From Candidatus Edwardsiibacteriota bacterium (lineage in GTDB: Bacteria; Edwardsbacteria; AC1; EtOH8): DNA of 47,240 nt. How positions within the stretch are numbered: the first letter of the stretch is position 1; every line of letters begins with the position of its first letter. Below are positions 9,661 to 21,299 of the stretch, one piece after another. The DNA is taken from positions 1 to 47,240 of the forward strand of contig JALOPJ010000002.1 of the NCBI GenBank assembly GCA_025453955.1, in the 5' to 3' direction. A program made the translations under genes and the position numbers. Below the pieces are notes generated by a model that saw nothing but the letters and a program-made list of their open reading frames with translations, was not told where the DNA came from and did not search any database.

Positions 9661-10135
9661 GTTGCACATTAATGCAAGATGCAACACGCGAAAATGAAAA
9701 TGCATAATACAGGATCCCGGATTGTCAAACTATAAACTGGATTTGTCGGATCGATTACTCGAATTCGCGGCTGCCAGCATCAAATTGTCAGCGACATTGG
9801 CAGGAACATATGCCGGGAAATATATCGCTGGGCAACTGCTGCGATCGGCATGTTCCGCAGGGGCCAATTACGAGGAGGCCTGTGGCGCCGAAAGCCGGGC
9901 TGATTTCATCCACAAGCTGCAGATAGTTCTGAAGGAACTTAAGGAATCGCTCTATTGGCTAAGGCTGGCTGGAAAATCATCATTGCTAAGATGCGATGAT
10001 ACGTCGTTGACCGAAGAGGCAACGAGTCTCGTCAACATCATCGCGAAATCCGTCATAACCGCCAAACGGAATAAACTGGGGAACGAGTGACCATTGCATC
10101 TCTCATCTTGCATTTTGCATATTCCATCTTAGGGG
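9661..10135. mobile_element. Putative non-autonomous cassette: four-helix-bundle gene flanked by inverted TGCA-rich repeats
   Basis: Left AATGCAAGATG (9671-9681), right CATCTTGCATT (10104-10114) inverted; several more TGCA units on each flank; low-GC content between high-GC asmA and polA. Confidence 0.45.
9722..10090 (+). CDS. Four-helix-bundle protein (S23/IVP/Avd-like family, TIGR02436 type)
   Basis: LDLSDRLLEFAAASIKLSATLAGTYAGKYIAGQLLRSACSAGANYEEACGAESRADFIHKLQIVLKELKESLYWLRLAGKSSLL; TTG start. Confidence 0.85.
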   Translation: MSNYKLDLSDRLLEFAAASIKLSATLAGTYAGKYIAGQLLRSACSAGANYEEACGAESRADFIHKLQIVLKELKESLYWLRLAGKSSLLRCDDTSLTEEATSLVNIIAKSVITAKRNKLGNE

Positions 10136-10139
10136 CAAG

Positions 10140-12755
<2,616 letters not shown>

Positions 12756-12797
12756 GCGCGTGAACCGTGAGGTCTGAACCATGAGACGGGGGCGTGT

Positions 12798-13112
12798 ATG
12801 AGTTCCAAGATCGGTCCGGTGCGGTACGGCGTTGCGGCGGGCGCGGCGCTGTTGCTCCCCTTGGCGCTGCTGCTGGCGCAGGCCGCCCCGCCGGCGCCCC
12901 CGGCCCCGGCGGCGGCCCCGCAGAAGGCGGCCGCGGCAGGGGACACGGCGGCCGCCGATACCATCGACTACGAGTCGATGATGCTGCCGGAGGGCGAGCG
13001 CGACTACTGGTCGCTGGAGTACTACCAGTCGGAGGCCGACCAGGACGACGGCGACTGGGACGAGAACCGCCGCGAGCGCGACGAGCAGGGGTCCGACGAG
13101 CGCACCGACTAG
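12798..13112 (+). CDS. Small exported protein with Pro/Ala-rich linker and strongly acidic C-terminus
   Basis: Signal-like N-terminus then ...EQ/DDGDWDENRRERDEQGSDERTD; good codon usage; located between polA and coaE. Confidence 0.5.
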   Translation: MSSKIGPVRYGVAAGAALLLPLALLLAQAAPPAPPAPAAAPQKAAAAGDTAAADTIDYESMMLPEGERDYWSLEYYQSEADQDDGDWDENRRERDEQGSDERTD

Positions 13113-13125
13113 GGAGGGCGCGGCC

Positions 13126-13743
13126 ATGGGCGGCGCGCGCCGCTTCAAGCTGATCGGCCTGACCGGCGGGGCGGGGTCGGGCAAGAGCACGGTGGCCCAG
13201 ATCTTCAAGAGCTGGGGCGCCGAGGTGATCGACGCCGACCGCATCGGCCATGCCCTGCTGCTGCCGGGCTCGCCCTGCCACGACGAGGTGGTGCGGGCGT
13301 TCGGCCCGGGCATCCGCTACGCCAACGGGCGGATCGACCGCGGGGCGCTGGGCGCGCTGGTGTTCGCCGACGCCCGCACGATGCGGCTCCTGAACGCCAT
13401 CGTCCATCCCCACCTGCTGGCCGAGATCGCCTTCCAGGCGCTGAAGCTGAGGCGCGCGGGGAAGGCCGCGCTGGCGGTGATCGACGCGGCGCTGATCGTG
13501 CAGTGGAACCTGCACCGCAAGCTCGACGGCCTGGTCGTGGTGGACGCGCCGGAGCGCACCCGCCTGGCGCGGCTGGCCGCCGCGGGGGTGCCGGCCGAAC
13601 GGGCCCGGCGGATCATGGCCCTCCAGCTGCCGGCGGTCCGGCTGCGGCGGGCGGCCGACATCGTGATCGAAAACGACGGCGGGCTGGCCGGGCTGCGGCG
13701 CCAGGCCAAGACGGCCTGGGAAAGAATCGCCGCCATGCCATGA
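13126..13743 (+). CDS. coaE: Dephospho-CoA kinase
   Basis: LIGLTGGAGSGKSTVAQIFKSWGAEVIDADRIGHALL. Confidence 0.9.
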   Translation: MGGARRFKLIGLTGGAGSGKSTVAQIFKSWGAEVIDADRIGHALLLPGSPCHDEVVRAFGPGIRYANGRIDRGALGALVFADARTMRLLNAIVHPHLLAEIAFQALKLRRAGKAALAVIDAALIVQWNLHRKLDGLVVVDAPERTRLARLAAAGVPAERARRIMALQLPAVRLRRAADIVIENDGGLAGLRRQAKTAWERIAAMP

Positions 13744-13814
13744 CGCTGCCCCGGAGCACCCGGTGCGGCATGATCGCAGTTTCATTGCGGCAACAAAGAA
13801 TGGAGGACGGACCG

Positions 13815-14943
13815 GTGACGATCGCAGAGCTACGGGAGGGATGGACCATCGCCGACGGCAACCTCCGCAACTTGCGGAGGTATCTTTGACCTGGAGACGC
13901 TGGAGCGGGAGCTGGCCGGGTACGAGGAGCGGATGGCCGCGCCGGATTTCTGGAACGACAATCTCAAGGCCAAGCAGGTCATCGCCGAAACCAACAAGCG
14001 CAAGGACTGGGTGGAGGCCTGGGCCGGCCTGAAGCGCAGGAGCGACGACGTCTCCGCCCTGCTGGAGCTGGTCGACGAGGGGGACGCCGGGTCGCTGGCG
14101 GAGATCGAACGCGACCTGCAGGCGCTGGCCGCCGGGGTCGCCGAGCTGGAGTTCCGCCACATGCTGCGCGGCGAGGACGACCAGCGCGACGCCATCATCA
14201 CCATCCACCCCGGCGCCGGGGGCACCGAGAGCCAGGACTGGGCCGAGATGCTGATGCGGATGTACGGCCGCTGGATGGACCGCAAGGGCTACGGCTACAA
14301 GGTGATCGACCTGCAGCCGGGCGACGAGGCCGGGGTCAAGAGCGCCACCGTCGAGGTCAAGGGCAGGTACGCCTACGGCTACCTCAAGGCCGAGAGCGGC
14401 GTGCACCGGCTGGTGCGGATCTCGCCGTTCGACGCCAACAAGCGGCGCCACACCTCGTTCGCCTCGGTGTTCGTCTACCCGGAGATCGACGACGACATCA
14501 AGGTCGAGGTCAACGAGGCCGACCTGCGGATCGACGTCTACCGCGCCGGCTCGGCCGGCGGCCAGAACGTCAACAAGGTGGAGACGGCCATCCGGCTCAC
14601 CCACCTGCCCACCGGCATCGTGGTCTGCTCGCAGAACGAGCGCTCCCAGCACCAGAACCGGATCAACGCCTACAAGGTGCTGCGCTCGCGGCTCTACCAG
14701 CACTACAAGGCGCTGGAGGACAAGAAGCGCGAGGCCATCGAGGCCGGCAAGACCGACATCGCCTGGGGCAACCAGATCCGCTCCTACGTGTTCTGCCCCT
14801 ACCAGATGGTGAAGGACCACCGCACCCTGGAGCAGACCGGCGACGTGCGGGCGGTGATGGACGGCGAGATCGACCGCTTCATCGTCGCCTACCTCAAGTG
14901 CGGCGGCAAGTTCGACAAGGCCGACAAGGGGGACGATTTGTGA
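13815..14943 (+). CDS. prfB: Peptide chain release factor 2, expressed by programmed +1 frameshift at 13884-13890
   Basis: Short first frame [27 protein letters not shown] with SD-like GGAGG upstream of CTT TGA C; second frame [24 protein letters not shown]...[16 protein letters not shown]. Confidence 0.95.
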
Positions 14944-15061
14944 CGGCACCCGCTTGACATCGGGTCAGGGATTGGGATAAGATACGGATGGCCGTCCGGT
15001 CCGTGAAAAGCCGATCAGCGCATCAACCTCCACCATCCACTCAACGAAGGGACCGCACCAC

Positions 15062-15298
15062 ATGTTCGCCGCCTACGAGTTCATCAACTGCGACGCCGGG
15101 AAGGCCGAGCTGGTGGTCAAGCAGCTGCGCAAGATCAAGGGCGTCCGCCAGGCCCACGTGGTCACCGGCCTGCACGACATCGTGGCCTACGTCGAGTCGG
15201 CGTCGCTCAACGAGCTGACCCGGCTGATCATCAGCAAGATCCAGGGCACCAAGGGCGTCAACCGCACCCTGACCTGCATGGTGGTCAACGGCAACTGA
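15062..15298 (+). CDS. Standalone Lrp/AsnC ligand-binding (RAM) domain protein
   Basis: AYEFINCDAGKAELVVKQLRKIKGVRQAHVVTGLHDIVAYVESASLNELTRLIISKIQGTKGVNRTLTCMVV. Confidence 0.85.
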   Translation: MFAAYEFINCDAGKAELVVKQLRKIKGVRQAHVVTGLHDIVAYVESASLNELTRLIISKIQGTKGVNRTLTCMVVNGN

Positions 15299-15327
15299 CA
15301 CCGGCCCCGCCCGCGGCCCAGGCCGCG

Positions 15328-15360
15328 CGCAAAGGCCCTGCCAGCGGCAGGGCCTTTGCG
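15328..15360. terminator. Bidirectional terminator between convergent genes
   Basis: CGCAAAGGCCCTGCC-AGC-GGCAGGGCCTTTGCG perfect 15-bp stem. Confidence 0.75.
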
Positions 15361-15379
15361 TCGGGTCCCGGGCGATCGA

Positions 15380-16048
15380 TCAGGGCTGCTGGTCGCAGCG
15401 GTGCTTGATCACCCGGGCCTCGGCGATGTAGATGGTCTCCTCGCCGATGTTGGTGGACAGGTCGGCGATCCGCTCCAGGTTGCGTGAGACCAGGATCAGG
15501 TCCATGGCCCGGGTGATCGAATCCGGCCGCTCCATCATGTAGGTCAGCAGCTCCCGGAAGACCTGGTCCTTGAGGTCGTCCACCTGGTCGTCGCGGGTGC
15601 AGACGTCCCGGGCCTTGTCGGCATCGCCGCCGACGAAGCCGTCGAGGCTGTCCTTCAGCATGCCGGTGGCCAGCGCCGCCATCCGCGGGATGTCGATCAG
15701 CGGCTTGAGGTCGGGTTGGTCCGCCAGCCGCAGGGCGCTCTCGGCGATGTTGACGCCGTGGTCGCCGATCCGTTCCAGGTCGTTGTTGATCTTGATGGCC
15801 CCGATCAGGAAGCGCAGGTCGCCGGCGGCCGGCTGGTGCAGGGCGATCAGGGCGATGGCCTGCTCCTCGATCTCGACCTCCATGGCGTCGATCTCCTTGT
15901 CCAGGCGGAAGATGTCCCGGGCCCTGGCCGCGTCCTTCCGGACCAGCGCCTCGACGGCCTGGTTGATCAGGGCCTCGGTGCGGGCCGCCATCAGCAGCAG
16001 CTTGTCCTTGAGCTGCAGCAGCTCCACGTCGAAATGCCGTTGTTCCAT
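15380..16048 (-). CDS. phoU: PhoU phosphate signalling protein (copy A)
   Basis: MEQRHFDVELLQLKDKLLLMAARTEALINQAVEALV...INNDLERIGDHGVNIAE...ISRNLERIAD-type repeats. Confidence 0.93.
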   Translation of the reverse strand: MEQRHFDVELLQLKDKLLLMAARTEALINQAVEALVRKDAARARDIFRLDKEIDAMEVEIEEQAIALIALHQPAAGDLRFLIGAIKINNDLERIGDHGVNIAESALRLADQPDLKPLIDIPRMAALATGMLKDSLDGFVGGDADKARDVCTRDDQVDDLKDQVFRELLTYMMERPDSITRAMDLILVSRNLERIADLSTNIGEETIYIAEARVIKHRCDQQP

Positions 16049-16578
16049 TAGTTCGTCTCCTTCGCTGGCGATGTGTGATCCGGGACGGCCAGTCCCAGCT
16101 TCCTCAGGAATGAATCGATCCGGCATTGCGAGAGCCACGGCCGCGCGGCGATGCCGGACCCGTCGGGGTTGAGTTCGGGGACCGGCAGTTCCTGCAGGGC
16201 GATGGGGCGTTGACCGGCAAGCTGCTCGAACCGTTCTATTGCCGGTGATGTGTTGCTGACGAAGTGGTCGGGCAGCAGCAACAGGCCAAGTTGTGGAAGA
16301 TCGGCCCGATGGCGGCTGAGGAATGAACCGACTTCAAGCGGCATCCGGCCGCCCGGCACGGCGAAGCACAGCACGACACAGGCGAACGCCGTGGGATCGT
16401 GCTGCAACGGCCGCAGTCGGATGTCGCACCCAAACAGCCTGTGGCGGAGATGGCCCCAGATGCCCGGATCGCGGACGGGCCTGACCTGTTCCACGGCCAC
16501 CGCCGGGTTGGCGCCCAGGCGCCGGGCGATGCCCCGCGTGCGCCCGTCATGACCGAACCACAGGATGAGGATAGTCAT
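16048..16578 (-). CDS. Uncharacterised flavodoxin-fold-like protein between pstB and phoU (copy A)
   Basis: MTILILWFGHDGRTRGIARRLGANPAVAVEQVRP...; clear homolog of the 21971-22456 product, including EVxSxL, PDxFxxNTxxA, QRPxALxELPxxEL, RPWxxQ. Confidence 0.6.
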   Translation of the reverse strand: MTILILWFGHDGRTRGIARRLGANPAVAVEQVRPVRDPGIWGHLRHRLFGCDIRLRPLQHDPTAFACVVLCFAVPGGRMPLEVGSFLSRHRADLPQLGLLLLPDHFVSNTSPAIERFEQLAGQRPIALQELPVPELNPDGSGIAARPWLSQCRIDSFLRKLGLAVPDHTSPAKETN

Positions 16579-16605
16579 CGCCGCCCATCATCGACCGGTG
16601 GCTTC

Positions 16606-17361
16606 TCAACCGTACCTGCCGGTGATGTAGTCCTCGGTCCGTTTGTCGGCCGGCCGGGTGAAGACCTGGTTCGTTTCGCCGAACTCCACCATCTCGCCCA
16701 GCAGCATGTAGCCGGAAAAGTCCGAGACCCGCGCCGCCTGCTGCATGTTATGGGTGACGATGGCGATGGTGTAGTCCCGCTTCAACTCCAGCATCAGCTC
16801 CTCGATCTTCATGGTGGCGATGGGGTCGAGGGCCGAGCAGGGCTCGTCCATCAGGATCACCTCGGGCTGGACCGCCAACAACCGGGCCACGCACAGCCGC
16901 TGCTGCTGGTCCAGCGGCAGCCCCAGCGCCGGGGCGTCGAGCTTGTCCTTGACCTGGTCCCACAGCCAGGCGCCCCGCAGGCTGCGTTCGGCGGTCTCCG
17001 CCAGCTGCCTGCGGTCGTGCGATCCCGCGACCTTCAGGCCGTAGACCACGTTGTCGCGGACCGACAACGGGAAGGGATTGGGCCGCTGGAAGACCATGCC
17101 GACACGTTTTCGGAGGGAAGCGACCTCGGCATCGGGCGCGTAGATGTTCCGGCCGTCCAGGGCCACGCTGCCCGACACCCGGCAACCGGGGATCAGGTCG
17201 TTCATGCGGTTGAGGCAGCGCAGCAGGGTGGATTTGCCGCAGCCGGACGGCCCGATCAGGGCGGTGATCCCGTTCTGCCGCACCGCCATGCTGACGTCCT
17301 TGAGCGCGTGGAACTTGCCGTAGAACAGGTCCAGGTCCCGGATGTCGATCTTGTTCGTCAT
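16606..17361 (-). CDS. pstB: PstB-like phosphate ABC transporter ATPase with degenerate signature motif (LPLDQ)
   Basis: [20 protein letters not shown] (Q-loop intact); [19 protein letters not shown] (signature altered); [20 protein letters not shown] (H-loop intact); ITGRYG. Confidence 0.9.
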   Translation of the reverse strand: MTNKIDIRDLDLFYGKFHALKDVSMAVRQNGITALIGPSGCGKSTLLRCLNRMNDLIPGCRVSGSVALDGRNIYAPDAEVASLRKRVGMVFQRPNPFPLSVRDNVVYGLKVAGSHDRRQLAETAERSLRGAWLWDQVKDKLDAPALGLPLDQQQRLCVARLLAVQPEVILMDEPCSALDPIATMKIEELMLELKRDYTIAIVTHNMQQAARVSDFSGYMLLGEMVEFGETNQVFTRPADKRTEDYITGRYG

Positions 17362-17365
17362 GGCA

Positions 17366-18118
17366 TCAGCCGAAGCGGCCGGTGATGTAATCGTTGGTGC
17401 GCTTGTCGGCCGGCACGGTGAACAGCTTGCCGGTCGGCCCGGTCTCGACCAGCTCCCCCATCAGGAAGAACGCCGTCTCATCGGCGACCCGCGCCGCCTG
17501 CTTGGTGTTGTTGGTCACCAGGATGATCGTGTATCGCTGTTTGAGGAGGGTGAGGGCCTCCTCGATCTTGGCGGTGGAGATGGGATCGAGGCCGGAGCAG
17601 GGCTCGTCCAGCAGGATCACGTCGGGCTCCAGCGCCAGGGTCCGGGCCAGGCACAGCCGCTGCTGCTGGCCGCCGGACAGCCGCAGGCCGGACAGGGACA
17701 GGCGGTCCTTGACCTCGTCCCACAGGAACGCGGCCTTGAGCGACCGCTCGACGATCTCGTCGAACCGTCCCCGGCGGTCGCCGGACTGCCGGGGGCCGTA
17801 GACCACGTTGTCGTAGATGCTCATCGGCAGGGCCACCGGCAGGGCGAAGACCATGCCCACCCTGCGGCGCAGGGCGACCGCGTCGAACGAGGGGTGATGG
17901 ATGTCCTGGCCGTCCAGCAATACCCGCCCCTCGGCGTGGAACCCCGGCTCCAGGTCGTTCATGCGATTCAGGGTCCGCAGGAAGGTGGTCTTGCCGGACC
18001 CCGACGGCCCGATGATGCCCAGGATCCGGTGCTCCGGCACCGCCAGGTCCACGTTCCGCAGCAGCGGCTGGCCGTCGTGGCTGACGGTCAACCCCTGGAT
18101 GTCGATCTTGGGGTTCAT
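17366..18118 (-). CDS. pstB: PstB-like phosphate ABC transporter ATPase with altered Q-loop and H-loop
   Basis: [27 protein letters not shown] (no Q-loop Gln); [13 protein letters not shown] (signature intact); [20 protein letters not shown] (Asn at H-loop); ITGRFG. Confidence 0.9.
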   Translation of the reverse strand: MNPKIDIQGLTVSHDGQPLLRNVDLAVPEHRILGIIGPSGSGKTTFLRTLNRMNDLEPGFHAEGRVLLDGQDIHHPSFDAVALRRRVGMVFALPVALPMSIYDNVVYGPRQSGDRRGRFDEIVERSLKAAFLWDEVKDRLSLSGLRLSGGQQQRLCLARTLALEPDVILLDEPCSGLDPISTAKIEEALTLLKQRYTIILVTNNTKQAARVADETAFFLMGELVETGPTGKLFTVPADKRTNDYITGRFG

Positions 18119-18951
18119 GATCGCCTGGCCATCACGCGGTTCATCAACCAATAGGCGATCAGGTTGACGGAGAGCACGGCGATCACCAGCGCCGCCGCCG
18201 TGCCGTAGGCGTTCTCGGTGGAGATCCCTTCGCGGGCCAGTATGTAGAAATGGACGGCCATCGTCCTGGTGGAGTCGAACACGGACGACGGCAGCCGCAG
18301 CGACGACCCGGCGGTGAAGATCACGGCCGCGGTCTCGCCGATCGACCGGCCCACGCCCAGCATCACGCCGGTGACGATGCCGGGCAGGGCGTTGGGCAGG
18401 ATCACCCGGCGCACGGTCTGCCAGCGGGTGGCCCCCAGCGAATAGCTGACCTCGCGGTAGGCCCTGGGCACGGCCCGCACGGCCTCCTCGGTGGTGCGGA
18501 TGATGGTGGGCAGGATCATGAAGGCCAGGGTCAGCCCGCCGGAGATGATCGACCAGCCCATCCGCAGGGTGGTGACGAAGAAGATGAACCCGAACAGGCC
18601 GAAGATGATCGACGGGATCCCGGCCAGGCAGTCGGTGCCGAAGCGGATGACGCGGGTCAGCCGGGACTCGCGGGTGTACTCCGTCAGGTAGACCGCCGTG
18701 CCCACGCCCAGCGGCGTGGCGATGGCCACCGCCAGCAGGGGCAGGACGACCGAACCGACCAGCGTCGGGAAGATGCCCCCGGCCCGGCCCATGTCCTGGG
18801 GATTGGTGAACAGGAACCGCAGGCTCAGGACCGGCAGGCCCTTTTCCAGCACGAAGACGATGATGAAGACCAGCAGCGACAGGGTCAGCAATGTGGCCCC
18901 GCCCAGCGCGGCAATGGCGGCCCGTTGCGTGTGCTTCGGCAGGATCCTCAT
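18115..18951 (-). CDS. pstA: Phosphate ABC transporter permease PstA (copy A)
   Basis: MRILPKHTQRAAIAALGG...; GGIFPTLVGSV; GATRWQTVRRVILPNALPGIVTG; overlaps neighbours by ATGA. Confidence 0.92.
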   Translation of the reverse strand: MRILPKHTQRAAIAALGGATLLTLSLLVFIIVFVLEKGLPVLSLRFLFTNPQDMGRAGGIFPTLVGSVVLPLLAVAIATPLGVGTAVYLTEYTRESRLTRVIRFGTDCLAGIPSIIFGLFGFIFFVTTLRMGWSIISGGLTLAFMILPTIIRTTEEAVRAVPRAYREVSYSLGATRWQTVRRVILPNALPGIVTGVMLGVGRSIGETAAVIFTAGSSLRLPSSVFDSTRTMAVHFYILAREGISTENAYGTAAALVIAVLSVNLIAYWLMNRVMARRS

Positions 18952-19805
18952 CGTCTGCCGGCCTTCTGCCGGATGGCCAGGCCGGCGATCGAGTTGAGGG
19001 CCATCACCACCACGAACAGTACCACGCCGGTGGCGAACAGGGCCTGGCGGTGCGTTCCGGTGGCGTAGCCCATCTCCAGGGCGATGTTGGCGGTCAGGGT
19101 GCGCACGGAGTCCAGCGCCGAGCCCGGGAGCTTCACCGCGTTGCCGGCCACCATGATCACGGCCATGGTCTCGCCCACCGCCCGGCCCATCGCCAGGATG
19201 ATGCTGGCGATGATGCCGGATCTGGCGGCCGGCACGGTCACCATCCGCACGGTCTGCCAGGTGGTCGCTCCCAGCGCCAGCGAGCCCTCCCGGTACGACT
19301 GGGGCACCGCCATGATCGCGTCGATCGAGATGCTGATCACGGTCGGCAGGATCATCACGCCCAGGATGATGGAGGCCGCCAACAGGGAAAGGCCGGGGCC
19401 GCCGAACGTCGACCGGATCAGCGGGGCCAGCACCATCACGCCGATGAAGCCGTAGACCACCGAGGGGATGCCGGCCAGCAGCTCGATGGTCGGCTTGACC
19501 GCCCGCATCACCGGCCGCGGCATGAACTCGGTGAGGAAGACGGCACCGGCCACGCCCAGCGGCGCGCCGATGGCGATCGCGCCCAGCGTCACCCACAGCG
19601 TGGCCACGATCATGGGGAAGATGCCGAACTGACCGGCCTGGGGCTGCCACTCCGAGGAGAACAGGAACCCGCGCAGCCCGTAGCGCATGATGAACGGCAG
19701 GCCCTCGGAGAAGATGAACAGGGCGATCAACAGCAGGGCCGAGATCGCCGAGAAGGCGATCCCGGTCAGTAGCCGCTCGACGCCCTTTTCTCCGAACAGC
19801 TTCAT
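18948..19805 (-). CDS. pstC: Phosphate ABC transporter permease PstC (copy A)
   Basis: MKLFGEKGVERLLTGIAFSAISALLLIALFIFSEGLPF...LALGATTWQTVRMVTVPAARSGIIASIILAMGRAVGETMAV. Confidence 0.92.
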   Translation of the reverse strand: MKLFGEKGVERLLTGIAFSAISALLLIALFIFSEGLPFIMRYGLRGFLFSSEWQPQAGQFGIFPMIVATLWVTLGAIAIGAPLGVAGAVFLTEFMPRPVMRAVKPTIELLAGIPSVVYGFIGVMVLAPLIRSTFGGPGLSLLAASIILGVMILPTVISISIDAIMAVPQSYREGSLALGATTWQTVRMVTVPAARSGIIASIILAMGRAVGETMAVIMVAGNAVKLPGSALDSVRTLTANIALEMGYATGTHRQALFATGVVLFVVVMALNSIAGLAIRQKAGRR

Positions 19806-19848
19806 GTCGGCCGGCTGGGTGTCAGCTGCCGTGAGCCGTCTGCCCCGG

Positions 19849-20643
19849 TCACTTGACCGGGATCAGGCCGTTGGACTTGATGGTCTGCTGGCCCTCGGGC
19901 GACAGGACGTAGTCGATGAAGGCCGTGATCTGCTCCGAACCGGTCCCCTTGACCAGCAGGTAGATGGGCCGGACCAGCGTGTACGTCCCGGCCATGATCG
20001 CCTCGGTGGTGCAGTCCCGGCCGTCCGCCTGCAGCGCCTTGATCTTCTCGTTGAGCAGGCCGTGGGAGAGGTAGCCGACCGCGTTGGCGTCGTTGGCGAC
20101 CGTCTCGCGGATGGTGCCGTTGGAGTCCTGGATCAGCGCGTCCTTGGACAGCGCGATGCCGCCCACGATCTGCTCGAACGACGTCCGGGTACCGGAGCCG
20201 GCCTCGCGGGAGACCACGGTGATGGGCGCGTCCGCCCCGCCGATGTCCTTCCAGTTGCGGATGGTGCCGTTGAAGATGCCCCGGATCTGGGCCATGGTCA
20301 GCCCGGCGACCGTGTTGGCGGGATTGACCACCACGGCGATGCCGTCGCGGGCCACCGGCACGGCCGTCAGGTCCTTGGCCTCGGGGGGCAGCTGCACCAG
20401 GTCCGCCATGCCGATCTGGGCCGCGCCGGAAAGGGCCGACTGGATGCCGACCGCCGAACCCCCGCCCTGGACCGTGATGCTGATGTCCGGATGCCCGATC
20501 ATGTACTGCTCGGCCAGCTTTTCGGCGAACGGCTGGAAGGCGGTGGACCCGGCCATGGTGATCGATGTCTTTTGACGGCCGCAGCCGGTTAGAACGATTG
20601 CCAGCAGCAGGGCACCCGTTGTCGGCTGGAGCATTTTATTCAT
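19849..20643 (-). CDS. pstS: Phosphate-binding lipoprotein PstS (copy A)
   Basis: MNKMLQPTTGALLLAIVLTGCGRQKTSITMAGSTAFQPFAEKLAEQYM...GGGSAVGIQSA...SREAGSGTRTSFEQIV. Confidence 0.93.
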   Translation of the reverse strand: MNKMLQPTTGALLLAIVLTGCGRQKTSITMAGSTAFQPFAEKLAEQYMIGHPDISITVQGGGSAVGIQSALSGAAQIGMADLVQLPPEAKDLTAVPVARDGIAVVVNPANTVAGLTMAQIRGIFNGTIRNWKDIGGADAPITVVSREAGSGTRTSFEQIVGGIALSKDALIQDSNGTIRETVANDANAVGYLSHGLLNEKIKALQADGRDCTTEAIMAGTYTLVRPIYLLVKGTGSEQITAFIDYVLSPEGQQTIKSNGLIPVK

Positions 20644-20686
20644 GTGATCACCCCTTGTCCTCAAGTTTATCTTATGTCGTATTGCT

Positions 20687-20742
20687 ATTATAGTGGCTTT
20701 ATGTTGATTCTCTGTAAAATCCATGTTAAATCTGCATTAACG
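20687..20742 (-). promoter_or_regulatory. Pho-box-like promoter of pst operon A (four 11-bp repeats plus -10)
   Basis: Reverse strand TCGTTAATGCA GATTTAACATG GATTTTACAGA GAATCAACATA, 7-nt gap, TATAAT. Confidence 0.7.
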
Positions 20743-20743
20743 A

Positions 20744-20771
20744 AAAGACCGGAGCATTTGTTCCGGTCTTT
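20744..20771 (-). terminator. Intrinsic terminator at the end of pst operon B
   Basis: AAAGACCGGA...TCCGGTCTTT. Confidence 0.7.
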
Positions 20772-20774
20772 CAC

Positions 20775-21299
20775 AACATGGTACATTGCACCGATGCACT
20801 GATCTCTCGCCGGCAGACCGTTGTCTCTGATGGCTTGTTGAGCTTTCCTGAAGCAACGTACAGGCGTTTCGGTTGGGATGGCGATAAAACAAACGAATCG
20901 ATGCGCATATACCGTAGCAGCGCTGCTCGCCCGACAGCCCGCACAGGCCCCCCGCTTGAATGCCATCCGCAGGCAGTCGCCACCAGCCAGCAGAATCGAG
21001 ACCAGAACACCAACGCTTGACCCATCACCCACCAATGGCGGGCCGCTGATGTCGCCGGGTTGGGCATTGATATCCTCATCAAACGCCCGTACCAGCGCGA
21101 CATCGTCGGTGGCCCTGAAGAACGCGGTGAAACTGCAGAGGTCGGCGATCAGGACGTAGCAGCGCTTGCCCTGACGGTCATACAGCTGATCGGGCCGAAA
21201 ACCCTGCGAACGGATGAACCGGGTGCCAAAGTGAAATGCGTACCATTCACGGCCGACAGGCCGGCAAGGATCATGGATGATGTGGTGTTTCTTCGGCAT
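20775..21299 (-). pseudogene. Possible degenerate class III cyclase-like gene downstream of phoU (identity uncertain)
   Basis: N-terminal GKRCYVLIADLCSFTAFFRATDDVALVRAF resembles a nucleotide cyclase core start; rest has no recognisable continuation; the open frame runs through a terminator and the Pho box to 20688. Confidence 0.3.

Noticed and set aside
7004-9667. 887-aa minus-strand ORF opposite the AsmA-family gene
   Set aside because: Shadow ORF; composition (QHRRLGRL...) is the antisense of a well-supported coding frame.
13887-13889. Apparent premature stop in prfB
   Set aside because: This is the conserved programmed frameshift UGA (CTT TGA C), not an error or pseudogene.
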